Part shown: one piece after another, positions 18,201 to 26,960 of the stretch | Position numbering within the stretch: position 1 is the stretch's first letter | How the letters are laid out: every line of letters starts with the position of its first letter | Assembly (NCBI GenBank): GCA_001899145.1 | Contig: MKVF01000030.1 | Span: 124,001 to 188,000 of the forward strand | Direction of reading: 5' to 3' | Length of the DNA: 64,000 bases | DNA from: Flavobacteriia bacterium 40-80 | Lineage (GTDB): Bacteria > Bacteroidota > Bacteroidia > Flavobacteriales_D > Crocinitomicaceae | Made by a program: the position numbers and the translations under genes | The notes under the pieces: generated by a model | Databases searched by the model: none | What the model was told of the DNA's origin: nothing | The model's input: only the letters and a program-made list of their open reading frames with translations

Positions 18201-19562
18201 TATTTGACCAAAGACAGCTGCATTCATCATTTTGGATGCAGAGTGAGAAACTTGTGTATTCATCTCGTCTTTTGAAAGACGGTGCCCATTTGTATAAATA
18301 CGGGAATAAAGGACATGTAATACTGCTTCGACAATGATTACTGCCCCATCAACGATCAGCCCGAAGTCTAAAGCGCCTAAACTCATTAAATTACCACTGA
18401 CGCCAAAAAGCTGCATCATACTGATGGCAAAAAGGAGAGAAAGTGGAATTACTGAAGCTACGATAATTCCCGCTCTGATATTTCCCAGAAACATTATAAG
18501 CACAAAAATGACAATCAATGCACCCTCCAGTAAGTTTGTTTTTACGGTGGAAATAGCATTATTAACCATTTTTGTTCTGTCCAGAAATGGTTTTATTTCC
18601 AGACCGTCAGGTAATGTTTTTTGAATTTCTTTAATTCGGCTCTTCACATTTTCAATTACTTCGGATGAATTTGCTCCTTTGAGCATCATTACGATACCTC
18701 CGGTTACTTCTCCAATTTCTCCCGAAGTAAGTGCTCCATAACGAATTGCAGAACCAATTTTCACTTTTCCCAGGTCTTTGACAAGAATCGGTAATCTTTT
18801 GTCTGAATAGCTTACAATAGTATTTTCAATATCTGAAAGTGAATTAATTAGACCGGAAGTCCGAATGTAAAGAACGGATTTTTCACGTTCAATGTATGCT
18901 CCACCGGTATTCTCATTGTTTTTTGCCAGAGCATCATATAACTCGGATAAGCTTACATTACTGGCTTTCAGAAGCACGGGATCAACCGCAACTTCGTATT
19001 GTTTTAGTTTCCCGCCAAATGTTGAAATGTCAGCAACTCCTTTTGTTCCCAGTAATTGTCTTCTGATAATCCAATCCTGAATACTTCGTAGTTCTTCAAG
19101 AGAAAATTGTTTTTCAAACCCCTTTTTAGGCTCTAAAACATATTGATAAATTTCTCCTAATCCCGTAGTAATAGGAGCCATTTCAGAACTTCCTAATCTG
19201 GAATCATAATCTAATTGACTAAGACGTTCGCTGATTTGTTGTCTCGCCCAATAAACATCTACTTTATCGTCAAATACAACGGTTAAAATTGATAACCCAA
19301 AGCGGGACATACTCCGTATTTCTTTCTGGTGAGGGACGTTACTTATTAACTGTTCTAACGGAAAAGTGATAAGTCGTTCAACATCTTCCGCACCCAGTGA
19401 TGGAGCAGTTGTAATAATTTGTACTTGATTATTGGTAATATCAGGCACGGCATCAATGGGTAATTTTGATGCTTGATAAATACCAATAAGTATCCATAAT
19501 AATATAAATGAGCCAATAAACAATTTGTTCTTGACTGAGAAATCAATGATTTTTGATAACAT
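15207..19562 (-). CDS. CzcA-type heavy-metal RND pump fused to a TolC-like outer-membrane factor
   Basis: A 1451-residue fusion. Residues 1-1040 are a full-length HME-RND transporter: N-terminal helix, IDAVPDITNNQVQI, GLSILTVVFDD, the proton-relay DFGLIVDGAVIIVE in TM4 (CzcA-like rather than CusA-like), GGEFIPQLEEGDFA, and a terminal L-R-P-V-L-M-T-A-C-V. Around residues 1041-1062 comes a hydrophobic signal-peptide-like segment ending in S-F-S-Q, then ~390 residues of an outer-membrane-efflux protein (paired helices with E-N-N-R-Q-I-K, K-R-Y-E-T-G-E-I-S-L-M-E). Export of divalent cations such as Zn, Co or Cd is the likely role. Similar fusions occur in Bacteroidota. The frame is continuous with no disruption. 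The adaptor gene follows with an 8-bp overlap; a small exported protein precedes it. Confidence 0.92.
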   Translation of the reverse strand: MLSKIIDFSVKNKLFIGSFILLWILIGIYQASKLPIDAVPDITNNQVQIITTAPSLGAEDVERLITFPLEQLISNVPHQKEIRSMSRFGLSILTVVFDDKVDVYWARQQISERLSQLDYDSRLGSSEMAPITTGLGEIYQYVLEPKKGFEKQFSLEELRSIQDWIIRRQLLGTKGVADISTFGGKLKQYEVAVDPVLLKASNVSLSELYDALAKNNENTGGAYIEREKSVLYIRTSGLINSLSDIENTIVSYSDKRLPILVKDLGKVKIGSAIRYGALTSGEIGEVTGGIVMMLKGANSSEVIENVKSRIKEIQKTLPDGLEIKPFLDRTKMVNNAISTVKTNLLEGALIVIFVLIMFLGNIRAGIIVASVIPLSLLFAISMMQLFGVSGNLMSLGALDFGLIVDGAVIIVEAVLHVLYSRIYTNGHRLSKDEMNTQVSHSASKMMNAAVFGQIIILIVYLPILSLQGIEGKMFKPMAQTVAFAIIGAFILSLTYVPMITSLLLKRTILLKKTFADKLMDKIESAFLKIYLLLQRTKRIFIIVISILFISCIWIFSRMGGEFIPQLEEGDFAVETRLLVGTNLQTTIETFDGISKLLKNRFEEVEQIVSRIGAAEIPTDPMPIEGGDLIIVLKPKKQWKNAQSYSELADKMQKAVQSAYLGVTMSFQFPVQMRFNELMTGSKQDVVIKVFGEDLEKLTSYSEQIGEIVTKIKGTTDLYIEKMVGMPQMIVNYKRSEMARYGVSIENVNQTINAAFAGGIAGIVYEGEKRFDLVVRLKEDSRKEQDVLQNLIITTSQGAHIPLRNVADIQEVTGPNQIQREQTKRRIMVGFNIRGRDVESVVNDIQKAIDKELYFDSGYTVSYGGTFENLQEAKSRLVIAVPISLLLIFILLYAAFKNLKDGLLIFTAIPLSSIGGILALALRDLPFSISAGVGFIALFGVAVLNGIVLITEFNKLKEQHPEWDISKVVLEGTKTRLRPVLMTACVASLGFIPMALSNGAGAEVQRPLATVVIGGLISATFLTLFLLPILYPMFHSFKKIPKSGVVTSLILLFISANYSFSQTPLNLDQATAIMLENNRQIKMNQMTYQNMNHLKKGAFDFEKTDIGVGWGQYNSEKNDISFSIGQRFAFPTFYSNSAKAISAEMDILLQDQKVIRQNLLYLLRKVHFQYQVVEQKKKLLNYTDSLLQLFAERSKKRYETGEISLMEKTTAETQREELSVQLSLIQQDEAILIEQYHYLLQSDSNFIPQIETEKLSLPKGLVITEEVIQQLPVYQRIINQIEAKKWHLRVQRAALLPDFYFSYNNQSMTGTYTINNQDIFYGRSKRFHAFEAGLSIPIIIGPTLKRLKFNQLQIDVQQVQLDATMLEYKMEMESVRQRIKQAVQQLDFYENTALKNSIIILNEANQKSKLGEIDFFQWLIMIQQVIRIQNDYLDALSNYNDQIIQFKKLYNE

Positions 19563-19617
19563 AATTACAGCTGTTTTTAATAAAAATTTAAATTCAGGAA
19601 ATTATTCCTTTAAAATT

Positions 19618-19992
19618 TTAAATAACAGCCGGTGGTTTTATGAGTATATCAATTGGGCGGATTGAAAAAAATGCCTGATAGAAAAAATAAGGCTTAGGCA
19701 ATACTTCTGCAAAAGGAGCTAATTTAATAGAGTTTTCATACTTAATTAATAGCTGAAAACATGTATGATCAATTTTTTTAAAAGGCAGATTGTGGTCTGT
19801 TTCATCATCATTATCATCTCCATCACCGTTCTGGTCTAAATAGTGCAGACTTAAAAAAGTAGAAAAATCAATTTCATGTTTTGCCTGATGTTCAATATAA
19901 TGCTGAATAAGAAGGGGGATTTTAGCAAATTGATCAGCTGTTATTCCCTGAAGGATAATAAAAAAGATTAATATATTTCTGAACAATTGCAT
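19618..19992 (-). CDS. Small exported protein preceding the metal RND pump
   Basis: About 124 residues from the ATG at 19992 (a start at 20010 is possible but would lengthen the leader). It has a signal peptide (MQLFRNILIFFIILQGITA), then a H-Y-I-E-H-Q-A-K-H-E segment, L-S-L-H-Y, and an Asp-rich NGDGDDNDDETDHN stretch followed by L-P-F-K. Small proteins with this layout (H-Y-x-x-H ... acidic ... LPFK) often precede CusA/CzcA genes in Bacteroidota, as I recall. The His and Asp clusters would suit periplasmic metal binding, which is inference. It is 56 bp upstream of the pump gene on the same strand and so probably in its operon. Confidence 0.7.
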   Translation of the reverse strand: MQLFRNILIFFIILQGITADQFAKIPLLIQHYIEHQAKHEIDFSTFLSLHYLDQNGDGDDNDDETDHNLPFKKIDHTCFQLLIKYENSIKLAPFAEVLPKPYFFYQAFFSIRPIDILIKPPAVI

Positions 19993-20117
19993 TGTTTCAA
20001 AAGTAAGCATTACAAGAATAAAATTTTATGAAATAGTTTTTTTTTGATTTCATAAAGAATAAATTAACAAATAAGGGATTTAAAATAACGAGTTGTTTTT
20101 ATACCTTCAATAGAAAA

Positions 20118-20822
20118 ATGACTTGCATGTATACAATTAAACCAGCTATTAAAGTATGGGCGGAAGACGATCGCCCGCGAGAAAAAATGATATTAAAAGG
20201 TGATAAAGCCCTTTCGGATTCCGAGCTAATCGCAATATTGATTGGTTCAGGAACTAAACGAAAATCCGCGATTGATTTAGCACAGGAGCTACTTGAAATT
20301 TCAGGGAATAACCTAAGTGAATTTTCAAAACGGAGCATTAAAGAATTTCAAAAAGTAAAAGGTATAGGGAAAGCAAAAGCAGTAACCATTGCAGCTGCGT
20401 TGGAATTAGGACGCAGAAGGAAAGAAGTGATGATAACCCGCCGCCGTCCCAGAATAAGAGAATCCCGAACAGTTTACGAACATTTAAAACCATATTTTGA
20501 AGACTTAACCATCGAAATGTTTTATGTTTTATTAATGAGTAGAGGCAATATGGTTATGGAAACCATTTGTATCTCTCAGGGGGGAACTTCAAGTACAATA
20601 GTTGACGGAAAAGTGATCTATAAACGAGCGATAGAGTCCGGAGCACATGCCATTATTTTGTCCCACAATCACCCGAGTGGTTCACTGATACCTTCAGAAG
20701 CGGATCGGAAGCTTACAAAAAAACTGGTGGAGTTTGGAAAGCTGATTGAATTACCAGTTTTGGATCATTTGATTTTTTCTGATAATGGTTATTATAGTTT
20801 TGCAGATGATGGACAATTGTAA
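20118..20822 (+). CDS. radC: RadC family JAB-domain protein
   Basis: A 234-residue protein: N-terminal UPF0758 helical segment (KVWAEDDRPREKM, LSDSELIAILIGSGT), a helix-hairpin-helix (K-V-K-G-I-G-K-A-K-A) and a C-terminal JAB/MPN domain with the zinc-type motif SHNHPSGSLIPSEAD and an upstream E-T-I. The ATG at 20118 is used; the one at 20127 is equally possible. Despite its historic name a repair role is doubtful, and the biochemical activity is unknown. It is divergent from the small metal-efflux gene and is followed by the wecB group 48 bp downstream. Confidence 0.92.
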   Translation: MTCMYTIKPAIKVWAEDDRPREKMILKGDKALSDSELIAILIGSGTKRKSAIDLAQELLEISGNNLSEFSKRSIKEFQKVKGIGKAKAVTIAAALELGRRRKEVMITRRRPRIRESRTVYEHLKPYFEDLTIEMFYVLLMSRGNMVMETICISQGGTSSTIVDGKVIYKRAIESGAHAIILSHNHPSGSLIPSEADRKLTKKLVEFGKLIELPVLDHLIFSDNGYYSFADDGQL

Positions 20823-20842
20823 CAATAATTATTGACTTTATT

Positions 20843-20850
20843 ATCTTTGT
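20843..20850 (+). promoter_or_regulatory. -7 element for the wecB-DUF7033-GSCFA operon
   Basis: TATCTTTG exactly matches TAnnTTTG, 20 bp before the wecB ATG. A TTG at 20817-20819 (23-bp spacing, within the radC end) could be the -33 element. Confidence 0.5.
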
Positions 20851-20870
20851 TTGATATAAGTACATAAAAG

Positions 20871-22016
20871 ATGCACAAAAAAACAATTGTGGCGCTGATA
20901 GGAGCTCGTCCTCAGATTATAAAACATTCAGCTATAGAACGTGCCGTTCAAAATCATTTTGCAGATAAGATCAACCTGGTAACGATTCATTCCGGGCAAC
21001 ATTATTCACCTGAAATGTCTGCTGTATTTTTTGAAGAAATGGGAATCTCTCAACCAGATATAAATCTGAATGTAGGGAGTTCTTCCCATGCGCAACAAAC
21101 GGCGATTATGATGCAAAAGTTAGATGAGTACCTTGATGGACATCGTTGTGACGCATTTTTAGTATATGGGGATACGAATTCTACATTGGCAGGTGCTCTC
21201 GTTGCTTCAAAACGACAAGTTCCATTGATTCATATTGAGGCAGGACTGAGAAGCTTTGATAAATCAATGCCTGAGGAAATCAATCGAATCCTGACAGATC
21301 ATGTCAGCTCCTTGTTGTTTTGTCCTACTAAAACAGCAGTTATTAACCTGTCAAATGAGAATGTACGTCATGACGATAAGGGAACGATGAATAATCCTTC
21401 TGTTTTTGAGTGTGGCGATATAATGTATGATAATTCACTTCATTTTGCTGAAATGGCTGGAGAGCAATCGAATGTCTTATCAGTAAACGGGTTAAATCCG
21501 GGCGCTTATATTTTATCAACCATTCACAGAGATAGTAATACTGATAATAAAGACAACCTTTCAGCAATTTTTAAAGCTCTTCTAAAAATTGTTGAAAAAA
21601 ATGATATTCATGTGATTCTCCCTTTGCATCCGCGAACAAAAAAAATGATGGAGCAGCTTCTTAGGGAAGAACTAAAAAGTGAAATCTATTCAGAAAAAAG
21701 ACTAAAAATTATAGAACCTGTCGGTTTTATAAATATGATTGCTCTGGAGAAAAATGCAGCGCTTATTCTGACAGATAGTGGAGGTGTCCAGAAAGAAGCA
21801 TATTTTTTCAAAAAGCCGGCAGTAATTTTGCGTCCGCATACAGAATGGGTAGAGATTGTTGAAAAAGGTTGTGCTACATTAGCCGGGGCTGACGAATCTA
21901 AAATCATCAATGATGTTGAAATGCTCTTGGGTAAAGAGCGTTTGGAGTTCCCGGAGATCTTCGGGGATGGAAAGGCTGCTGAATTTATCTTGTCGAAAAT
22001 TGTAGAATTGTGTTAA
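20871..22016 (+). CDS. wecB: Non-hydrolysing UDP-GlcNAc 2-epimerase
   Basis: A 381-residue protein with the family signatures: GARPQIIKHSAIE at the N-terminus, HSGQHYSPEMS, YGDTNSTLAGAL, HIEAGLRSFDKSMPEEINR and the late TDSGGVQKEAYFFKKP. It interconverts UDP-GlcNAc and UDP-ManNAc in the cytoplasm, feeding ManNAc-containing surface polysaccharides. The length is normal. It is the first gene of a three-gene unit with a deacetylase-like protein and a GSCFA protein, which suggests a surface-glycan job. It overlaps the next gene by 7 bp. Confidence 0.93.
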   Translation: MHKKTIVALIGARPQIIKHSAIERAVQNHFADKINLVTIHSGQHYSPEMSAVFFEEMGISQPDINLNVGSSSHAQQTAIMMQKLDEYLDGHRCDAFLVYGDTNSTLAGALVASKRQVPLIHIEAGLRSFDKSMPEEINRILTDHVSSLLFCPTKTAVINLSNENVRHDDKGTMNNPSVFECGDIMYDNSLHFAEMAGEQSNVLSVNGLNPGAYILSTIHRDSNTDNKDNLSAIFKALLKIVEKNDIHVILPLHPRTKKMMEQLLREELKSEIYSEKRLKIIEPVGFINMIALEKNAALILTDSGGVQKEAYFFKKPAVILRPHTEWVEIVEKGCATLAGADESKIINDVEMLLGKERLEFPEIFGDGKAAEFILSKIVELC

Positions 22017-23299
22017 AGGTTGCCGTTGATAAAATTACACCTCGTATTTGCTATGTTTTTGACATAATAAGACTTTTTCGACGTGTTGATTTTCAACCGG
22101 TTTTGATTGAATATTTAAAAGAGGAAGAACAGGCCTATTTTTATTCGCAGGAATTATCGGTTGAAAATAAAGGATTAAAAGCTTCTGTATTGCTGTACGA
22201 AGACGCTTGGAGAGTACCTGGGTTGACAAAAGGAATGTTTGAAGGCGAAGAATGTCTTGCTTTTGAAGGAGTAGCGGATCCATTAGCAGCTATATTCTAC
22301 CATTTAACGAGAATGGAAGAATATAACTACACAAATTACGATAAACATGGGCGTTTTCAGTTTAAAGATAGTTTTGTAAACCAATTTAACTGGGAAACTA
22401 AATTGATGACGGAACGTTGGATAGATATTTTCTTGAAAGATGTTTTTTTCCAGTTACAGATATTTCCCATAACAGTTGAGGCGTCTCTGAAATTGCGGCT
22501 GACATTCGATATTGATAATACTTTTGCATTTAAATGGAAGCCTGCTTCACGAATTCTCGGGTCTTATTTCAAAGATTTAATGCGATTAGATTTCAAGAGG
22601 ATAGCTGTAAAAACACAAACGCTTTTAGGATGTAGAAAGGATCCTTATGATACCTTTGATAAAATCAAATCTTTTCAAATGAACGGAATTGATGTTCAGC
22701 TATTTTGGTTATTGGGAGATTTTGGTGCTTTTGATAGAAATGTTCCCAATACCTCAAAAAAACATCTGAATTTTATCCGGCAGTTGGGAAAAGAATTGAA
22801 TATAGGGCTTCACCCAAGCTATGCTTCTAATACAAATAGTGAAAGGCTGTCTAATGAAAAGCAACTACTGGAAAAAGTGCTAGGGAGACCCGTTGATAAA
22901 TCCAGGCAACATTTTTTAAAGCTTCAATTCCCATTCACTTATCAAAGAAATATGGAGGCTGGGTTGAAAGCAGATTATACACTGGGTTTTGGAGATGCTC
23001 TTGGATTTCGGGCGGGAACATTGAGATGCTTTCCATTTTTTGATATTTCTGAAAATAAGCAGTATGACTTTTGGATTTACCCATTTGTTTATATGGATGG
23101 AACGCTGAGAGAATATCTCCGATTTTCGTTGGAGGAAAGCAAAAGAGCGCTATTGCCTTTAATTGAAGAAGCGAAGCGGTTCGGAGGTGATTTTATTTCA
23201 ATCTGGCACAATGAAACAATTAGTGATTGGTCTGATTGGAAAGGCTGGGTGGAATTAATAGACTTTACACAACGTAACATCTATGAAACTGACAATTGA
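22010..23299 (+). CDS. DUF7033-type protein with polysaccharide-deacetylase-like domain
   Basis: About 429 residues, starting at a GTG (22010) that overlaps the wecB stop by 7 bp; no better ATG lies nearby. The C-terminal half begins with L-T-F-D-I-D-N-T-F-A-F-K and later has I-G-L-H-P-S-Y-A-S-N, R-Q-H-F-L-K-L-Q-F-P, Y-T-L-G-F-G and I-S-I-W-H-N-E, which resembles the divergent carbohydrate-esterase-4-like fold of Bacteroidota DUF7033 proteins. The D-I-D and the His residues could form the metal site. It probably trims or modifies an acetylated glycan; the substrate is unknown. There is no signal peptide, so it acts in the cytoplasm or on precursors. Confidence 0.65.
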   Translation: MLKVAVDKITPRICYVFDIIRLFRRVDFQPVLIEYLKEEEQAYFYSQELSVENKGLKASVLLYEDAWRVPGLTKGMFEGEECLAFEGVADPLAAIFYHLTRMEEYNYTNYDKHGRFQFKDSFVNQFNWETKLMTERWIDIFLKDVFFQLQIFPITVEASLKLRLTFDIDNTFAFKWKPASRILGSYFKDLMRLDFKRIAVKTQTLLGCRKDPYDTFDKIKSFQMNGIDVQLFWLLGDFGAFDRNVPNTSKKHLNFIRQLGKELNIGLHPSYASNTNSERLSNEKQLLEKVLGRPVDKSRQHFLKLQFPFTYQRNMEAGLKADYTLGFGDALGFRAGTLRCFPFFDISENKQYDFWIYPFVYMDGTLREYLRFSLEESKRALLPLIEEAKRFGGDFISIWHNETISDWSDWKGWVELIDFTQRNIYETDN

Positions 23300-24212
23300 T
23301 TTTGATATTCCGGAATCCGGCTGGAAAATTCTACCACAAGATAAGCTGGTAAGCCTGGGGAGCTGTTTCTCCGATGAAATTGGATACTTATTAAAAAAAG
23401 ACGGATTTGATTGCTTTATAAATCCCTTTGGAATTCTTTTTCATCCGTTATCAATTGCAAAACTTATCAGTAAAGCCCTGAATGAAGAACACGAAACGGA
23501 AATAGCGCAACAATACGATGTTTTCTTCTCGTGGGAAGCATCAGGAACTTTTTTTGCTTATGATGAAGAATCGTTGAAAATAAAATTTTCGAAAACTTTA
23601 AAGCAATTAGCAGCCGCATTAAAAAATGCAGATGTATTAATGGTTACATTCGGAACCGCTTTTGGATACCGGTTGGCAGAGTCAGGAGAACTGGTTGCGA
23701 ATTGCCATAAGCAGCCGGGAAGTCTTTTTCGCAAAGAACTTACTACACTCGAAGAAATGGTATTTGTCTGGGAAGATGTTTTAGGTCAGCTGAAAAAATT
23801 TAATCCAGGTTTAAAGATTGTTTTTACTGTTAGCCCGGTTAAGCATATACGAGACGGCGTAATTGAAAATGTTCGAAGTAAATCAAGATTGATTGAGCTG
23901 GCAGCTGTTCTGGGAGAAAATTATTTCCCGGGTTTTGAGATCATCCAGGAAGAGTTGAGAGATTATCGTTTTTATAAAACAGATCTTGTTCATCCGAATG
24001 AAGAAGCTATTTCAATTGTTTATTCCCGTTTTATGACAACTTTTTTTTCGGAAGAAGCAATTAAATTTCAAAGAGAAGTCAGATCTTATCGAAGAATGTC
24101 CGAACATCGCTTGACCTACACGAAAAGTAGTCAGGTTGAACTTTTTCAGCAGCAGAAACAGCAGCTTTTTGAGGTTTTAAAGAAAAAATATCCCTTTTTG
24201 GTAATTGACTGA
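23283..24212 (+). CDS. GSCFA domain protein
   Basis: A 309-residue protein with the defining LGSCFSDEIG motif near residue 27, followed by N-P-F-G-I-L-F-H-P and later V-T-F-G-T-A-F-G-Y and T-V-S-P-V-K-H-I-R-D-G. GSCFA domains belong to the SGNH/GDSL-like esterase superfamily: the Gly-Ser in the motif and the V-H-P-N-E near residue 239 would supply Ser and His. Role in glycan or lipid deacylation is plausible. It overlaps the DUF7033 gene by 17 bp, completing the wecB operon. Confidence 0.8.
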   Translation: MKLTIDFDIPESGWKILPQDKLVSLGSCFSDEIGYLLKKDGFDCFINPFGILFHPLSIAKLISKALNEEHETEIAQQYDVFFSWEASGTFFAYDEESLKIKFSKTLKQLAAALKNADVLMVTFGTAFGYRLAESGELVANCHKQPGSLFRKELTTLEEMVFVWEDVLGQLKKFNPGLKIVFTVSPVKHIRDGVIENVRSKSRLIELAAVLGENYFPGFEIIQEELRDYRFYKTDLVHPNEEAISIVYSRFMTTFFSEEAIKFQREVRSYRRMSEHRLTYTKSSQVELFQQQKQQLFEVLKKKYPFLVID

Positions 24213-24317
24213 AAAGTATCTGCATCTGTTTATTCGTTAAAAAATGAAAAATATGTGCATCATAATACGATATGTTATTAATATTTCTATCTTCGGGAAA
24301 ACTATAAATTGAAAAAT

Positions 24318-25208
24318 ATGAAGAAAGTAACCTTATTATGTGCTTTAGTATTAGCTTCTTTTGGAGTAAAAGCGCAAGGATTTTATGCAGATTTTAATGT
24401 TGGATATGGATTAGGATTACCGGGAAATGTATTGGGTACAACAACTCATACAGATATTTTAAACGGTGCTTCTACGATGGAGTCGAAAAATTTAAAAGGT
24501 TCTTTAGGTCAAGGGTTAACATTACAATTGACACCGGGTTATATGTTTAATGAACATATCGGAGTGGAATTGGGAATTAATTATTTTTTAGGAGCGAAAG
24601 TTCTTATAAATGAGCAAACTTCTAATTTTCAACTGACAGCTTTAGGAATCAATGAAGATTATTCAAACAGATACGATCATGCTCAGTCGAATCAATTAAG
24701 AATAATCCCTTCCGTGATTATTTCGACAGGTACATCTAACAAAATTTCCGGTTATGCAAAAGCAGGTTTGGTTATGCCTGTTTTGGGTTCAACGATTGTT
24801 ACTACAGACGCAATTACTGCTGTTTTTACAGGTACGGCAATTCAAAGAACAACTCTTGCTGCAGAAACAGAAGTTAAAGGAACATTTTCTTTAGGATTCA
24901 GAGGAGCTGTAGGTTTGAATTATAACATTACGGATAACCTTTCTATTTTTGGTGAGCTTTATGCAACAGGTTTGAATATCAAACAAAAACACAGAGTATT
25001 AAATAGCAGAACAATAGACGGAGTTGAAACAACAACAACAATGACGACGTATGATAAAGAGATTGAATACGTGAAAGAATTGAATTCAAGCTCTAATAAT
25101 TCCACTTACAATGCTAATATTAGTGCAGGATCACCTAAACAGGAATTATTTGCAAAAACTAATTTTAATCAGTTTGGCTTACAGATCGGAGTTAAATACA
25201 ACTTCTAA
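24318..25208 (+). CDS. Outer-membrane beta-barrel protein
   Basis: About 296 residues when started at the ATG 24318; a TTG at 24309 would add three residues. Signal peptide MKKVTLLCALVLASFGVKAQ, then a mature protein of alternating amphipathic strands (FYADFNVGYGLGLPG, HIGVELGINYF, FSLGFRGAVGLNYN, FGLQIGVKYNF) ending in aromatic Phe, as in OmpW/OmpX-like barrels that are inserted by BAM. Around 8-10 strands are possible. Function is unknown. A TATCTTCG (24288-24295) is one base off the -7 consensus. It is monocistronic, with a strong terminator. Confidence 0.78.
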   Translation: MKKVTLLCALVLASFGVKAQGFYADFNVGYGLGLPGNVLGTTTHTDILNGASTMESKNLKGSLGQGLTLQLTPGYMFNEHIGVELGINYFLGAKVLINEQTSNFQLTALGINEDYSNRYDHAQSNQLRIIPSVIISTGTSNKISGYAKAGLVMPVLGSTIVTTDAITAVFTGTAIQRTTLAAETEVKGTFSLGFRGAVGLNYNITDNLSIFGELYATGLNIKQKHRVLNSRTIDGVETTTTMTTYDKEIEYVKELNSSSNNSTYNANISAGSPKQELFAKTNFNQFGLQIGVKYNF

Positions 25209-25255
25209 CTAGAGAAGTCTTAAACTTGAATAAAGAAGCATTTTAAAAAGCTTCA

Positions 25256-25284
25256 AAAACCTTGGGGATGACCCAAGGTTTTTT
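25256..25284 (+). terminator. Terminator of the beta-barrel gene
   Basis: An 11-bp perfect stem (25256-25266 with 25272-25282), loop GATGA, T tail. Confidence 0.92.
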
Positions 25285-25378
25285 ATTTTCTGATAAGGCC
25301 ATTTCGGGCTCCTATCGAAATAATAATTCAGGTATAAATTAAATTTCCATTCGGTCAATGTTTTCCCGACAAATCTTT

Positions 25379-25386
25379 TAAATTTG
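25379..25386 (+). promoter_or_regulatory. -7 element directly upstream of guaA
   Basis: TAAATTTG exactly matches TAnnTTTG and ends only 5 bp before the guaA ATG. If used, transcription would begin at or next to the start codon, giving a leaderless or nearly leaderless mRNA. No convincing -33 TTG is seen. Confidence 0.4.
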
Positions 25387-25391
25387 CATTC

Positions 25392-26924
25392 ATGCAAGAA
25401 ATGATTCTTATTTTGGATTTTGGTTCTCAATATACGCAGTTGATCGCGAGAAGAATCAGAGAGATTAATGTTTATTGTGAAATCCATCCATGGAATAAAA
25501 TTCCTGAGCTTACGGGGAATATTAAAGGTGTGATTTTATCGGGTAGTCCGTTTTCCACGCGGGATGAAAGTGCTCCAAAGCCCGATTTATCGCCAATTAA
25601 GGGAAAAATACCTTTGTTGGGTGTTTGTTTTGGTGCTCAGTTTTTAGCCAATAATTACGGAGGAGAAGTATTACCTTCAACGATTCGTGAATACGGCCGG
25701 GCTAATCTGTCGTTTGTTTCCTCTGAAAATGAGCTGACGAAGGGGATGAATACCGGTTCCCAAGTGTGGATGTCTCATGGAGATACAATAAAAAAAGTTC
25801 CGGATTATTATACGATTATTGCTTCGACTAAGGATGTTGAGGTTGCAGGATATAAGGTTGAAGGAGAGGCTACCTATGGCGTTCAGTTCCATCCTGAAGT
25901 TTATCATTCCCTGGAAGGAACGGTTCTGCTTAAGAATTTCGTAATTGATATATGCAAATGCGAGCCTTCATGGACCCCTGACTCTTTTGTGGATGCAACA
26001 GTAAGTGAATTAAGAGAAAAAATAGGAACAGATAAGGTGATTCTGGGATTATCAGGTGGTGTTGATTCTTCTGTTGCGGCTGTGCTTTTGCATAAAGCGA
26101 TCGGTGAAAATCTTCACTGTATTTTTGTGGATAACGGTCTGTTACGCAAAAATGAGTTTACTTCTGTGCTTGATTCCTATAAAGATTTGGGATTAAATGT
26201 AAAGGGAGTAAATGCCTCTCAGCGTTTTTATGATGCTTTGAAAGGCCTTACTGACCCTGAAGCGAAGAGAAAAGCAATAGGAAAAGTATTTGTTGATGTG
26301 TTTGATGACGAGTCCAAAAAAGTGACCGATGCGAAATGGCTGGGGCAAGGAACGATTTATCCGGATGTTATTGAATCAGTTTCTGTCAACGGAGGACCTT
26401 CACAAACGATTAAATCACATCATAATGTGGGAGGTTTACCCGATTATATGAAACTTAAAGTTGTTGAACCTTTACGCTTACTTTTTAAAGATGAGGTAAG
26501 AAGAGTAGGGAAGTCGTTGAACCTTCCTGCGGCCATTCTGGAAAGACATCCGTTCCCGGGACCTGGATTAGGAATACGTATCCTTGGAGAGGTAACTGCA
26601 GATAAAGTAAGGATTCTTCAGGAAGTAGATGCGATTTTCATCAACGGATTAAAAGAAGACGGGTTATATAATGACGTTTGGCAGGCAGGAGCTATTTTTC
26701 TGCCGATCCAAAGTGTAGGGGTTATGGGAGATGAGCGCACTTATGAAAACGCGGTAGCTTTACGTGCAGTAACTTCAACCGATGGTATGACTGCTGACTG
26801 GTGTCATCTGCCATACGAATTCTTGGCTAAAATTTCCAACAAGATCATTAATCAGGTCAAAGGAATCAACAGGGTAACTTATGATATCAGCTCTAAACCC
26901 CCTGCAACAATCGAATGGGAATGA
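25392..26924 (+). CDS. guaA: GMP synthase (glutamine-hydrolysing)
   Basis: A 510-residue two-domain enzyme converting XMP to GMP with ATP and glutamine. The N-terminal class-I glutamine amidotransferase has [17 protein letters not shown], nucleophile C79 in LGVCFGAQ, and the His-Glu pair in [11 protein letters not shown]. The synthetase domain has the PP-loop [16 protein letters not shown], and the dimerisation tail ends with the invariant KPPATIEWE. The length is normal. The next gene (LysM protein) starts 36 bp later on the same strand. Confidence 0.98.
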   Translation: MQEMILILDFGSQYTQLIARRIREINVYCEIHPWNKIPELTGNIKGVILSGSPFSTRDESAPKPDLSPIKGKIPLLGVCFGAQFLANNYGGEVLPSTIREYGRANLSFVSSENELTKGMNTGSQVWMSHGDTIKKVPDYYTIIASTKDVEVAGYKVEGEATYGVQFHPEVYHSLEGTVLLKNFVIDICKCEPSWTPDSFVDATVSELREKIGTDKVILGLSGGVDSSVAAVLLHKAIGENLHCIFVDNGLLRKNEFTSVLDSYKDLGLNVKGVNASQRFYDALKGLTDPEAKRKAIGKVFVDVFDDESKKVTDAKWLGQGTIYPDVIESVSVNGGPSQTIKSHHNVGGLPDYMKLKVVEPLRLLFKDEVRRVGKSLNLPAAILERHPFPGPGLGIRILGEVTADKVRILQEVDAIFINGLKEDGLYNDVWQAGAIFLPIQSVGVMGDERTYENAVALRAVTSTDGMTADWCHLPYEFLAKISNKIINQVKGINRVTYDISSKPPATIEWE

Positions 26925-26960
26925 TTTTTGATATTTTGAGTGTGGTTTAAAATCGGAATT

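Noticed and set aside
25209-25487. 92-residue minus-strand ORF over the guaA start
   Set aside because: It covers a terminator, an intergenic promoter region and the guaA start; composition does not look coding.
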